Below are positions 53,931 through 64,000 of a DNA stretch of 64,000 nt, piece by piece (position 1 is the first letter of the stretch; each line of letters starts with the position of its first letter). Origin of the DNA: Carettochelys insculpta. Taxonomy: Eukaryota > Chordata > Testudines > Carettochelyidae. Below the pieces are notes generated by a model. It worked only from the letters and a program-made list of their open reading frames with translations. It did not search any database and was not told the origin of the DNA. The stretch covers positions 9,426,337 through 9,490,336 of the forward strand of contig NC_134158.1 in NCBI RefSeq assembly GCF_033958435.1. Direction: 5' to 3'. The position numbers and the translations under genes are program-made.

Positions 53931-54399
53931 TATTCCCCTACAAATAAGCACAGATGCATAGCTTCTGTGGCTACGTAATCTAATTTATACCTTCTGTGAG
54001 CAAATACTGTTATAATTTAATCTGACTTCCTGGATACCACAGAGCAGAGAATTCCCTGGAATAATTCCTAGGGCATATTTGCTAGAATAATTTTAGGGAT
54101 TAAGTTTGGGGGGCTCACACCCGTTTCCTACCATAGTGCCCTCTATAGGCATGAAGGCACTCAGCAACGAAAGGTAGATGATTTTCCAGCAGGTTTGCTG
54201 GATGGCAAAGGGGAAATTGAACAGGCCCAGGTTGGTTTGGGGCTGGGGTGGGGGGCGGGTGGGAGAAAGAGCAATGGGGGAGCAGATGGCCTGGCAGAGG
54301 GTGAACTAAAACTACCAGGTGTTGGGGGGGGGGTGAGAAATCAGATGAAAGAAACCAGAATGGGCGAAACTGGGCTACTAAACAAGCTGCTCCGCGCAT

Positions 54400-54720
54400 C
54401 ACAGGGGGCGGAGCGGGGCGGGAGGATGGAACGTTGGCGGGGTGCGGACCTGAGTGAAAACCTCCGGGCTGAGGTCGGACGCGAGAGCAGGTTGATTCGG
54501 CGGCGTCGGGCTCGGCGCTATATAATGGCCCGGCAGGGGGCGGCCGCCGCGAGTGGGAGCAGAAGAAGCTGCGGGATGCAGCGGCGCTTAGTCGCGGTGG
54601 AGGAGCGGCTGGCGGCCATCGCCCGCAGCGCGGCGGCGGCGAGCGCTGAGCTGCGGGCGGCGTTGCAGGACGAAGCTGGGGGAACTTTAGCGGGGGCGGC
54701 CGGTGAGGGTCTGCAGCCCC
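54400..54720 (+). promoter_or_regulatory. CpG-rich promoter with TATA box
   Basis: CpG-rich sequence overlapping the first exon of the coiled-coil gene. TATATAA at about 54518-54524 would place transcription start near 54550, just upstream of the ATG at 54576. Confidence 0.55.
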
Positions 54721-57700
54721 AGCTTGAGATGCGCTTGTCCTGGCTGGTGCGGGGGAGTTCGGGCTGAGGCTGTGTGGGAGAAAGGGCGGGGTCTGGGGAG
54801 TGGGAGGTGGGTCTGGGGTGTTTGCTTTCGCTGTCGGTGTGCGGGGGCGTTTGAGTGGGCGGCTTAAGGAAGAGGAGGTGTGGGAGAGGCTGCTGTGGTT
54901 CTTGTACGTGGGATATATTGTGATGGGGTTCGGGGGTCCCCAAGCGCTGCACCCTGTCCAGAGTCAGGGGTGACTCTTTCTCAGCAGGAGAGCAGCAGGT
55001 TTATTAGCCAACAGGGCACAGCATTGTACAGGGGCGTCAATATAGCTGGCAGGCAGTCAGCCCAATCCATGTTGGGGAGAGGAGGCCCCTTAAGCCCTCC
55101 TTCGTTTCTCTCTCTCCTGGCTCAGACTAACTCCCTTCCAACTCCCAGTTCCAATTCAGACCCTTCAGGCTCCACCTCCCCCTTTGTCCGCAGTACAGTG
55201 GTGTCACCTGGTCACCCTCAGTAGGAGCCCCACACTCTCTGTGAGCCACTCACAGTATCTCTCACTACATCTCTCTCACATATAGACATTTTCCCCTGCT
55301 CTTCAGCATAACCTTGTGAAGAAATAGTCTTACTCAAGGAAGCCCATAACTTCATCCAGGCATGAGCAAATGTTTTATGGTAGTGCCTGCCTTATCCCTG
55401 CAGTTAGCAGGACTCCACTGACCTGTATAATGTAATCCAAACCGATGGCAATTCTAGTTATGTTCATATGTGTAACTCTTGGCATTTTCATGCAAATAAT
55501 CTGTAAAGGACACATTCTCCAAATCTGTCAGCAGCCCTGAGCTTCTGCTGGCAGTTTACTTACATTGGGGGTGGGGAGGATCCTTTTGGCATGTGTAAGA
55601 AAATAAATATGCAAAAACTTTATTAGTTGGTTTATAAATACCTAAAAAACAGTCAATATTTTGACATTTCTAATGAGATGAGCCGGCAGCTAATCGTGCT
55701 GCCTCTCCCCCATGAAGTGTCACTACCTTCCTGTGAGGGGCTAGCCCCTTTGCTCACGCTTGCCCTAATACGGTGGTTCCCCACTTTTTCACTAGTGTGT
55801 CTCCCCTGCCCCATTGTTTGTGGATCCCCATCAAAGCAAATTCTATGTTCTGTAATAATTTTTCTCTTTTATTTTTCATGGGCCTTTCTGCAATGTCCTC
55901 GCAGAGCCTGAATAGTGAAAGAGAGAGTAGTCTATATTCTAGCAAAACAAAGCAGTCTTGTAGCACTTTAAAGACTAAGAAAAGAGCCTGGGTTGGGAAC
56001 CACTTATCTAATAAATTTGTCAGCCTTCAAGGTGCTATAGGACTGCTTGTTTGTGACGACGAAGGCTGACATAGCTACTACTGAATCTGAGAATGTTAGA
56101 TTTCTTTTTTTTCTCTCTAGTATTTGTACATTTGGTCTTTACTTTTCCTTCTCCCTCTCCCACTTAGGATCTGTTCTGATCTTAATTCTTTGTGTCCTCT
56201 ATTTGTGTAGCTTTTGGGGGGATAAAAACCATTTTCTTTAGATTTTTTTGAACTTTTTTTTGTAAAGTGAGTTCTAATTTTTCTGCTCCTGGGGTTTTAC
56301 TGACTAGATAGGGTTTTCCTGTAGTATTGGTCAGGCATTAAATAAAAATCAACTGAAAGCAGGCAGTCTGGGACAGCGGGTTCCGAGCTGTGGGGTGGAG
56401 ATTGAAGACCATGAGGCATTGTGGTTCTGGATTGGTATGGTTTTGCTTCAGGAGTTCAGTTCCTTAATTCCATGTCCCACTTTTTTCTTTGCAGAGATTT
56501 GTAGGTTTGATTGCAGCCTGTAGCACTCTCAAATGTGCTTGATTAAAATGGGCCTTGAAGAAATCACTCTAGATAGTGTATACAGTAAAATTCCTTTAAA
56601 CTGGCCTCTGATGATTAGGAAATCCTGATGATCTGGCATTTGGCAAAAATAGTCCCGTTTAGGGAGATAATCTGGCAAAATTTGAAGGTCTGGGTATGGT
56701 AGTCCCCTGAGATACGCAAGGGTTGTGTTCCATGCAACCCCTTGCGTACCTCAAAATTCCTATAAATTGGGAGGCTTGGATGGTGAGTTGGGGCCATGGG
56801 AGGGAGGCCCGGAGGTGGTGAAGAAGTGGGTGGGGGGGGCCGTGCCCAGGTTGATGACATCCAGTAGTCTGAAACGTTTGGTGATCCAGCATCTGTCTGG
56901 TCCCAGATGTGCCCGATGACCGACCTTTTTTGTGGGGGGGCGGGGGGGAGAGACTCCACTAAAAGTGGAGGAACCACAATGTTGTGTCCAGGTGAATGAG
57001 TCAGTCCGTGATGTGCTTCATAGTTGTTGATTCTCTTACTTTAAAAAAAAAAAAAAAAAAAACAGTCTAGTCTGCTGTGAAATCTCTACCAAGTGTCTCT
57101 GTTTGGGTTTCTCTGCAGCCAAAGAAGGTGACAACTGCAAGACAGAAGAGACAGCTGGTCAAGCAACCACTCCTGCCCCCGGGCAGAGGGATGAGGGATT
57201 TGCCTTGGAGACTCCCTCTGCTATCCATCAGGAAAGGCACCAAGAGATAGGCACGTTGGTACTAGGTGTGAGCAGCTAAAACAGCCTAGGTTTCCTGCTG
57301 TTTGAAGGGATTCAGATTAATTAAAGGAGGCAGAGGGAGTGCAGCTACTTCTGTTTTACTGAAAGCAAAGTGAGAACTGTGCATGTTCCAGTAGCAGATG
57401 CTCTGATCCAAACTACTTTTGGTAATGACTGTCTGAGAAGTAGAAAAGATGGTTCCTGCATCATGGTGCTTTCAAATTAAGTAGAAAAGATGGGTGACGG
57501 GATGCAAAGGGATAGGAAGAATTGAGTTTAAACTGGGAATTACCACCAGAGGTTGGAATCTCTGGCTGAACTATACATCCCCATGATGCACTAGTTTTCC
57601 ATGGGGAACTCTTTTTGCTGTGGGGAATAATGTAGCTTGGCTCGTAGAGTGGAATGGGGACATGAGAAAACAAACCCCCCATGAGGCACTGACTGCATTT

Positions 57701-58050
57701 CTACAGTATCACAGCTTGCTCCTTTACTTGGCGAGTCAAATTTTTCAGGGAAGGAGCAGGCCCTTTGCGAATGGGGCGCTTTTTGTTTCTTTTCATTGAA
57801 CAGTAATGTGTGGTGGTTGTTTTTTGTGGGGAGGTGAACAGGAATTGGTTCGATTTGAGATGTCTGCGTTCTTCCTTTTTGTTTAGAAACTATTGTGAAA
57901 AACCAGGAGGCGATGAGATTGTTGATGGCCGAGCTGGTGAAAAGCATGGGCACTGTGGAGCGGAGGATCTGTAACATAGAACAAGAGATGGGGCTGATCA
58001 CTAGATTCGCCCAGGAGCTAAATGAATTGGGTGAGGACAACTGGACTTGA
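54576..58050 (+). CDS. unrecognised small coiled-coil protein, three exons
   Basis: Exons: 54576-54702, 57119-57265 and 57887-58050 (if translated to the first stop), giving 145 residues. All junctions are GT-AG and in phase 1. I do not recognise the family. Exon 1 is Ala/Arg-rich with a helical look (MQRRLVAVEERLAAIARSAA). Exon 2 is polar and probably disordered (TEETAGQATTPAPGQRDEGF). Exon 3 has heptad-like spacing of Leu, Met and Ile (LLMAELVKSMGTVERRICNI). A strong donor (ttgg|gtgagg) at 58031 suggests that the gene may continue in phase 1 beyond exon 3, in which case this is only the N-terminus. The uniform phase-1 exons resemble those of the neighbouring KRAB zinc-finger gene. An upstream in-frame ATG at 54525 overlaps the TATA box and is less likely. 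Confidence 0.55.
54919..55280 (-). mobile_element. probable solo LTR
   Basis: 362 bp beginning TG (tgtgatggggttcgggggtc) and ending CA (atctctctcaca), flanked by tatat / tatag as a 5-bp duplication with one mismatch. 'aggtttattagcc' read in reverse gives an AATAAA-like signal, suggesting minus orientation. No internal retroviral genes. Lies in intron 1 of the coiled-coil gene. Confidence 0.55.
55286..56580. other. intron 1 of the coiled-coil gene
   Basis: AT-moderate, no exon recognised. A SINE pair lies at 55935-56080: 'gtcttgtagcactttaaaga' on the plus strand and 'gtcagccttcaaggtgctat' on the minus strand. Confidence 0.4.
56583..56960. mobile_element. Tigger-like MITE debris
   Basis: 'acagtaaaattcctttaaac', 'ctgatgatctggcatttggc' and later 'tacgcaagggttgtgttcca' / 'ccccttgcgtacctcaaa'. 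The last two form a short hairpin. At least two elements seem mixed. Confidence 0.45.
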
Positions 58051-59630
58051 AGGAGTTCGGGCGCAAAACTAACCGCCCTTTCCACGTTTTGCTGCAGCCC
58101 TCGTGGGGTCTGTTTCTGGTATTGTAGCTCTTATTCGCTCTTCGCTCTGTTAGGAATGGGGTTTTGGGAGGCATCTAGGGAGGCTGTCAGCCATCCAACT
58201 ACAACTTCTGGGAGCGAGGCATCAAAGAAGAGATTTCTCAAAAGCACTTGCGCAACAAATGAATTTTAAAGCCATGTGCAGGGTTCAGAAAAACTATTAT
58301 CTCCACTCTGGTGGCATGAGCCCTCTGTAAGCTGTACAGCTTCTGTGTCAGTTGCTTCTCCTCTTCCCTAGTTGCCAAGATATTTGACGGGGGTTCCTAA
58401 CGCACTTCCTTCTGCAAAGCAAAACCTTTCCCTAACTGAGGTAGATTGTTCTTCCCCTCACTCTGCATCCAGTCTTCTGGTCTCTTGGGTTGCCGCCTCT
58501 GTCTAGCTGCCCCAGTGCACATTAAAGGAATAATGAGGTACATTTAAGGACCAAAAGCACATTATCTTCTCATCAATTTCTGCAGATTGGGGTGTCTTTT
58601 ATTATAAAGCGGGCTGTGAGTCTCTTATAACAAACACCTAGGAATCTGTGTGTGTTCCAGCTCTCTCCAGTACTTTCATAGTAGCTTACAGATTTCTCTA
58701 GATGCAGAACTGAAAATAAAGGCCTGGCCATTTATCTTTAGTTTGGGGCTCTTTAGCAGTCAGGGTTGGATTGTAAATGCCTCTGAAATGCTTATGCAGG
58801 TGGACTATTCAATTGTTCCAGACTGGAAGGATGGATTATTTCTGTTTTGACAATAAACCAGTTCAAGCAGCTTTGCGTGTAGCGGTATACTGTTGCCTTT
58901 TGCTGCTACATGTTCTAGTCTGTCTTTTACTTCTGGTAAGCTAAACTGCATTTACAGCCAAATGCCGGTTAAAATACCTAGTCATTGATTGTGGGAATTT
59001 GAAAAACATGCTGGTCCATTCATAAATATATATATATAAAAATTCTTTTTAAGGCCAATGACCGAAGTAGTTAATGAGCTTAAAACAAAATGTGATAAAC
59101 TGCTGTCTTTATAAATTGTATTGAAATAAGGCAGTGGTACAGATCAGTGGGAGTAAATTTTCATGGCTTATTACAGTTTTTGTATTAGCTGAGGAGCTTT
59201 GCTAATGTTTTAACACATTTTAGAAAAAGCTTGTTTCAGACACACAAACATCCCAAGTTTGCATTCTGTAAGAGAGAGTTTTTGGGACCGGGGGAGGACA
59301 ACTGTGCATGTCTTTCCTGGCAGAAAAGTCTGCAATTTCCTATTTATCTGGATGTGTGTGTATTCTCCTTCTCCTCTGCTAATGCTTTCAGACCGACAGC
59401 GATCTAGCTTTTATGTTTGTGTAACCGAATTGGTGCATGGTAACAAATATTCAGCTAATGGAGTGAGGGGAAGCGTGAGCAGCAAAAATTGATTTCTTGG
59501 GCTGCAACATCACAATTCTTACAAAGAGGAGCTGACCCCATTGCTGTTGACTGGGGGGAGTTTGATTACAAATAGTCATGACGCCAGTTGACGTACGCGA
59601 CACTTGATATTTGGCTGTTTGATAAGCTAT
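58051..59630. other. unassigned sequence after the coiled-coil exon
   Basis: No further exon with protein similarity seen. The frames are short and the composition is average. A downstream exon of the coiled-coil gene, if any, was not recognised here. Confidence 0.3.
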
Positions 59631-59636
59631 ACCACT

Positions 59637-60027
59637 ATGGCTATGTCTACACTATGGTGGTCTTTCGAAAGAATGCATCCACACCCAAAAAAGTGGATCA
59701 AAAGAGTGATCTGTTCTTTCGAAAGAGCATCCACAGTGCCTAGTTTCTCCAAAGAACAGGCCAGGGAGTGAAAAATCAGGCCCACTGAGGGTGTCTCTTT
59801 TGGGGGCGGGGGAGAAAGGGGTGTCTGTGCAGCATCTACACGCCTTCTTTCAAAAGAAGCTTCTGAAAGAAGGCGGCCTTGAAAGGGGAGTGGGAGAGCC
59901 CTTTGGAAAGGAGGGCTGCGTTCTTTCGATTTCATTTGTAAAGAGCGCGTTTTGCGTGCAGACATTCCACATGTTCTTCTGGAAAATCCGGCTCTTTTTC
60001 AAAAATTTGCAAGTGTAGATGCAGCCT
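59637..60027. mobile_element. 'gtctacact'-ended MITE, complete
   Basis: Begins 'tggctatgtctacactatgg' and ends 'aagtgtagatgcagcctg', inverted. The interior has 'ctttcgaaagaatgcatcc' and 'gcgttctttcgatttcat', as in the copies at 19430 and 27195. Confidence 0.75.
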
Positions 60028-60029
60028 GT

Positions 60030-60990
60030 AAGGGCTGTGGGTGGGAGAATTTAGGCCAGTATGACTAAATTGGTTTAAATCCTTGTGTGGATGGTCCTTG
60101 ATCGGAATAAGAAAAGATGACCCAGCCCCTTAAGACCCCATTGGCTGTCACAGGCCCGTTGAATATTCAGCTGTGTGGTAGACCTATGTGGAGGACAAAG
60201 GGGAAGGGAACTAGGGCAATCTGATGGTGGGACTGGTAAAGCAGCTGAGTTGCCCCTTCTCCCATCCCAGGAAGTAGCTGTTTCTAAGGGAGAGCCCAGA
60301 GCACCTTCAGCTTTCCAAGTAGGTTGCCCACAGAGGAATGAAATATGGAATACTGATTAAGCATCCAGCCCCTTCCAGGTGTGGAAGTGACCCAATTGCC
60401 TATCTGCGTTTCTATGGTATAAATGCGTGGGGAAGAGGAATCCATCGCTCAGGGACAGAGATGGACTTTCGACCCAAGAAGAGAGGACTAACTAAAGGGT
60501 GGTGGGGAGGAGAGGGCAGTTTTTCCTATCTCCTGGGCTTAGGTCTATGGCAAAATGTCAGCAGACAGGCCAGTCACAGAAGAGCTTACTTCAGTTTCTT
60601 TATTCCCAGCCATCGGGGCTGTCACAGCAGCTGTAATGTCCCCATCTGTGCAAAAATGCATTGAACAAATAATTATTTCTTTTTCAATGTGTGGAAAATT
60701 GTCACTCCACTAACCTCAAACGGTTTTGCAAGTTTGTGGGTTTCATGGAATTGTTTCAACTGACCCCTTCCAGAGAAAAGCCAAAATAGTTGTACATTGC
60801 CAAATCAAAACCTTTGAAACTTCCTTCCTAAACAGCAGAAAGGTGTCCAGAAAGACTCAGTCCTAATGCAATGTTTCTTGTAGTGTAAATTTGTTCTGTT
60901 TGAAATTATTTCTATTAATTTTTACATTTCCTTTTCCCCTGACCCACACAATGATTTTTTTTTTTTTTTCTCTCATTGAATTGCCTCCTA
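60030..60990. other. unassigned sequence
   Basis: No exon or repeat end recognised. It ends with a poly(T) stretch (60954-60969). Confidence 0.3.
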
Positions 60991-60994
60991 AATG

Positions 60995-61190
60995 AAGAGG
61001 CCCAGGAGGCTGGTGAAGCACTGGAATGTGGGACCGTGACAGGTGGTGGAATCTCCATCCCTAGAGGTGCTGAAGTCCCAGCTTGACCAGGCCCTGGCTG
61101 GGATGATTTAGTTGGGGTTGGTCCTGCTTTGGGCAGGGGGCTGGACTTGATGACCTCCGAGCTCCCTTCCAGCCCAGGGATTCTAGATTC
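60995..61190 (+). mobile_element. CR1 3' end
   Basis: 'ggtggtggaatctccatccc', 'cccagcttgaccaggccctg', then 'gacctccgagctcccttcca'. 5'-truncated. Confidence 0.85.
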
Positions 61191-61242
61191 CTGTATGAGA
61201 GAGGCCCCTGAATATCAGAATTCTAGGGCTGAACTTTTGCTC

Positions 61243-61332
61243 TAAAACCACAAAAAAACCAAGCGGTGCTGTAGCACCTTGAAGACTAACATTTTATTTG
61301 TGGGTAAGGTGAGCCCCACTTCATCAGATCCC
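61243..61332 (+). mobile_element. turtle-type SINE
   Basis: 'ccaagcggtgctgtagcacc', 'ttgaagactaacattttatt', 'aggtgagccccacttcatca'. Plus orientation. Confidence 0.75.
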
Positions 61333-61389
61333 GATAAAACCAGGGCATCTGGTCGCCCTTGGGAGGAGCTGGGGACCAGGCGTGCCTCA

Positions 61390-62240
61390 GCTGCTGTCCC
61401 CGCTAGAGGGCTCTTGTTCCCTTTCTGTCTTGGTCAGGAGTTTCCTGCTGTGGATCTCTAAATGCCAGATCTTCCTGAAGCGGCGAGACAGCAGCAGCTG
61501 CTACCTCTGGGCCCAGGGGCAGTCCGGGATCCACTCCTGAGCCGGAGCCTGCAGGTGATTGGAGAGGGATCGAGGGGGCGGGGAGGACTGGGGCTGGGTG
61601 GGATATAGACTCTCTGCCAGGCCCGGAGCCGCTGCCCAACCTCCTGACCCACTGGGTCTGGGCAATTTGGTGCCCCAGAGCACTGGCCTGAGACAGACCT
61701 GGACCCTGGCAGGGCCGAGTGGACCCTTAAAAGTCTGGCTGGTGGCCCAGGGGGTGCTCAGGGCTCGCTCCAGGACTGGCCTCCAGGTCCACATGGCATT
61801 GAGGCTCGGGGGGTGCACCCAGGGAGAACCTGTGTGCTGGGAACCTGAAGGCATCTGGCGGAGCCTCCCTGGCGGGGCTGCAGGGGACCTGGAAGCCACT
61901 TCCCTGGGAGCTGTGGTAAGTGGCTCTGGTACCTGCACCCTCAACCTCCTGCCCCAGCCTGGAGCCCCTTCCTGCATGGGAAACCCTTCCTCTCTGGCCT
62001 CACCCCAGAGGCCAGAGCTCTGGTGCCCCCTGCACCGCAAACCCCTGCTCCAGCCCAGAGCTGCCTCTCCCACCCTAAATCGCTCATCCCCACCCCACCC
62101 CCTGCCAGAGATCTCTCCTCTCCTTCCGCCCCCCTGCCCCACCCCAGAGCTCATCACTTCCCTCTGCCCCAGCCCTGTGAAAGTGAGTGAGAATGTGGGG
62201 ACGGGGGAAGAGATTTTTCTTGGCACCTTTTCTTAGATGA
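61390..62240. other. GC-rich block with overlapping long frames, possible unrecognised exon(s)
   Basis: Long open frames exist on both strands (about 225 residues + at 61559-62236, about 241 residues - at 61501-62226), and 61400-61540 is open in several frames. Donor-like sites are ctgcag|gtgattgg (61555) and gctgtg|gtaagtgg (61916) on the plus strand. No family recognised. The frames may reflect composition only. Confidence 0.25.
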
Positions 62241-62637
62241 GCACCCCTCCCCTGTCTCACACCCTGGGCAAGGTGCAGAGAGAGGAGAAATCAGTTCTGC
62301 CTCTATTGATCCCAGCTGGCAGGGAGAGAGAACCTTTCAAAGCCACTCCTGGGAAGTCGGGACAGCCAGGCCCATACTGAAAACAGGAAGCTGTCTGTAC
62401 ATTTGTTTACAACACTGGTTCTTCAGCAGGGGTGGGGGGGCACAGCCTCTAGGGAGTATGCAGGGTACTTCTGCAGCGGGGGCATCAACTTGCCTGCATA
62501 GAGAGCGAGTTTTACAACATCAAAAGCTCCCACCAAGTCCGTGCCACTGGTGAGTTCATCCCGAGAATAGTTGGGAGGTGCTCTGTAGCCAAAAGTGAAA
62601 GGGAAGTACAATATTTCTGCACCAATTCATCCCTTTA

Positions 62638-63080
62638 AGACTAATCCCAGAGCTGGAAGGGACCTCAGGAAGTCAGGCAGTCCACCTCCCTGACCACAGC
62701 AGGGCTTATCCTAGCAAAGGCTTGGTCAAGACAGCAGTTAAACGCCTCTAGGGATGGGGATCCTGCCACCTCTCTAGGTAACACATTCCAGTGCTTCACC
62801 ACCCTCTTGGGGAAACAGTTTTTCTTACTATCCAACCTAGACCTTCCCCCTCTGTAACTTGAGACCATTGCTCCTTGTTCTGCCGTCCATCACCACCAAG
62901 AACAGGCTCTTTAGAGCCGCCTTTCAGGAAGTTGGAGGCTGCTATCAAATCAGCCCTCAGTCTTCTCTTCTGCAAACTAAATCAGCCCCAATCCCTCACC
63001 CTCTCCTGGTTGGTCATGTGCTCCAGCCCCTGAATCATTTTGGTTGCCCTCTGATGCAGCCACATCCTTTCTACGCTGAG
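62638..63080 (-). mobile_element. CR1 3' part
   Basis: 'gagctggaagggacctcagg' at the left, 'aggtaacacattccagtgct' in the middle, 'tcatgtgctccagcccctga' and 'aatcattttggttgccctct' at the right. Minus orientation. Confidence 0.9.
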
Positions 63081-63099
63081 GGCACCAGACCTGATATAA

Positions 63100-63260
63100 T
63101 TGAGAGTAAAAAGTTTTTGACTTTGACTTTTGACTGACAAAGCGGGTCTTTGCCCATGAAAGCCGATGCTTCAAAATATCTGTTAGTCTATAAGGTGCTA
63201 AAGGGCTTCTTGTTGTCCTCGAAGATACAGACTAACACGGCTACCTCTGTGATAAAAGGT
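63100..63260 (-). mobile_element. turtle-type SINE, near full length
   Basis: 'aagcgggtctttgcccatga', 'tctgttagtctataaggtgc', 'tacagactaacacggctacc'. Minus orientation, with the head at the right. Confidence 0.9.
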
Positions 63261-63890
63261 TTTCAGCAATAATGGCTGTGACACGTCTTAATTAAGTCTG
63301 ATTTTTGTAAGTGAATGTTTAAGTGAAATGTGACTTGGGAGTACAAATCAACCTCCTGAAAGAGGAACAGCTGTATGGAAAAGGGAAAAGCCCCTGGCTC
63401 ACATTGCTTCCAGTGTTACGAGCTGGGCCTTGACTCTGGTTCATTCTGGCACTGCCTAGGAATGGTAACATACAAAAACCTGTAGGGGGGTGCTTCAGTC
63501 TCCCTGGACGTTCAGTAACAGATTTAAAAGCAGCCGTCCTCCAACAAAATAGCTTCATAAAGAAACTGAAGAGAAACTGCACAGCTGCAATTCATTTGCA
63601 AATTTGACACCATCAACCGAGGCTTGAACAGAGACTGGGGGAGCTGGCCAATTACAAAAGCAGTTTCTCTGCTCTTGATGTTCACACCTCCACATGAGCT
63701 ACTGATAACAGGCCACATCCTTCCTGACTGAACTGGCCTGATTTCCTCCCTCTCGATGTTCACAGCTCCACATCAACTGCTGATAATCAGCCACGTCCTC
63801 TGTGACTGAACAGACATTGTCAACTTTGGTCATCCCCTTGGCTGAGACTCCCTCTTTAAACCCTCCTCTGGACAGCCCGGCCCCAACTCA
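63260..63890. other. unassigned sequence
   Basis: About 63650-63810 contains a short direct repeat: 'gatgttcacacctccacatgagctactgataa' is echoed by 'gatgttcacagctccacatcaactgctgataa'. No exon recognised. Confidence 0.3.
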
Positions 63891-63892
63891 TG

Positions 63893-64000
63893 CATCTGAT
63901 GAAACGGATCTTTGCTCATGAAAGCTTATGCTCCTAAATATCACAGACTCCTCAGGCTGGATGGGACCTCAGGCAGTCATCTAGTCCAGCCCCCTGCTTC
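63893..64000 (-). mobile_element. SINE tail followed by CR1 3' end, cut by the window edge
   Basis: 'gcatctgatgaaacggatct' and 'catgaaagcttatgctccta' are the SINE. From 63948 'ctcctcaggctggatgggac' and 'agtccagccccctgctt' are a minus-strand CR1 terminus that runs off the window. Confidence 0.75.

Overview
The window looks like a piece of a reptile nuclear genome, most likely a turtle. Its genes are split by GT-AG introns and have CpG-rich promoters and AATAAA-type poly(A) signals. The sequence between them is packed with 3' ends of CR1 LINEs, with a tRNA-derived SINE carrying the 'gtagccgtgttagtctg' head and 'cctataagactaaca / aagctttcgtgggc / acttcatcagatgc' body typical of turtles, and with hAT-, Tigger-like and 'gtctacact'-ended foldback DNA transposons. 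The species call rests on these repeat families and is an inference.

Gene layout. POLR1H (ZNRD1) lies at about 3.8-7.8 kb (+) and PPP1R11 at about 9.9-14.0 kb (+). An RNF39-like RING exon lies at 29.9-30.2 kb (-). Possible 3' exons of that gene trail towards 20.8 kb: a 23-bp exon and a decayed PRY/SPRY segment. The order and orientation (POLR1H+, PPP1R11+, RNF39-) are those of the framework block next to the class I genes in the mammalian MHC, so this is probably the turtle counterpart of that block. Beyond it are a KRAB-type C2H2 zinc-finger gene (CpG-rich leader about 41.8 kb, coding exons 43.5-49.85 kb, +) and a short three-exon gene for an unrecognised coiled-coil protein (54.5-58.05 kb, +).

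Between the genes. 0-3 kb holds hAT MITEs and a broken CR1. POLR1H introns carry hAT, Tigger-like and SINE insertions. PPP1R11 intron 1 is a 2-kb degenerate minisatellite. 14-29 kb is a repeat mosaic with a 272-bp near-identical local duplication. 31-34 kb has a small 67-bp repeat array and long CA/TGCAACACAC microsatellites. 34-41 kb is mostly CR1 and MITE debris. 40.8-43.1 kb has two unrelated G-rich tandem arrays on either side of the zinc-finger promoter. 45.4-47.45 kb holds two arrays of a 67-bp satellite around the KRAB-B exon. 50-64 kb is mixed repeats with little recognisable coding sequence.

How the genes relate. POLR1H is a small RNA polymerase I subunit, PPP1R11 an inhibitor of protein phosphatase 1, and RNF39 a RING E3-like protein. 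They share a conserved neighbourhood rather than a pathway. The zinc-finger gene is probably a fast-evolving DNA-binding repressor. I see no prokaryotic-type system, CRISPR array, rRNA or functional tRNA gene.
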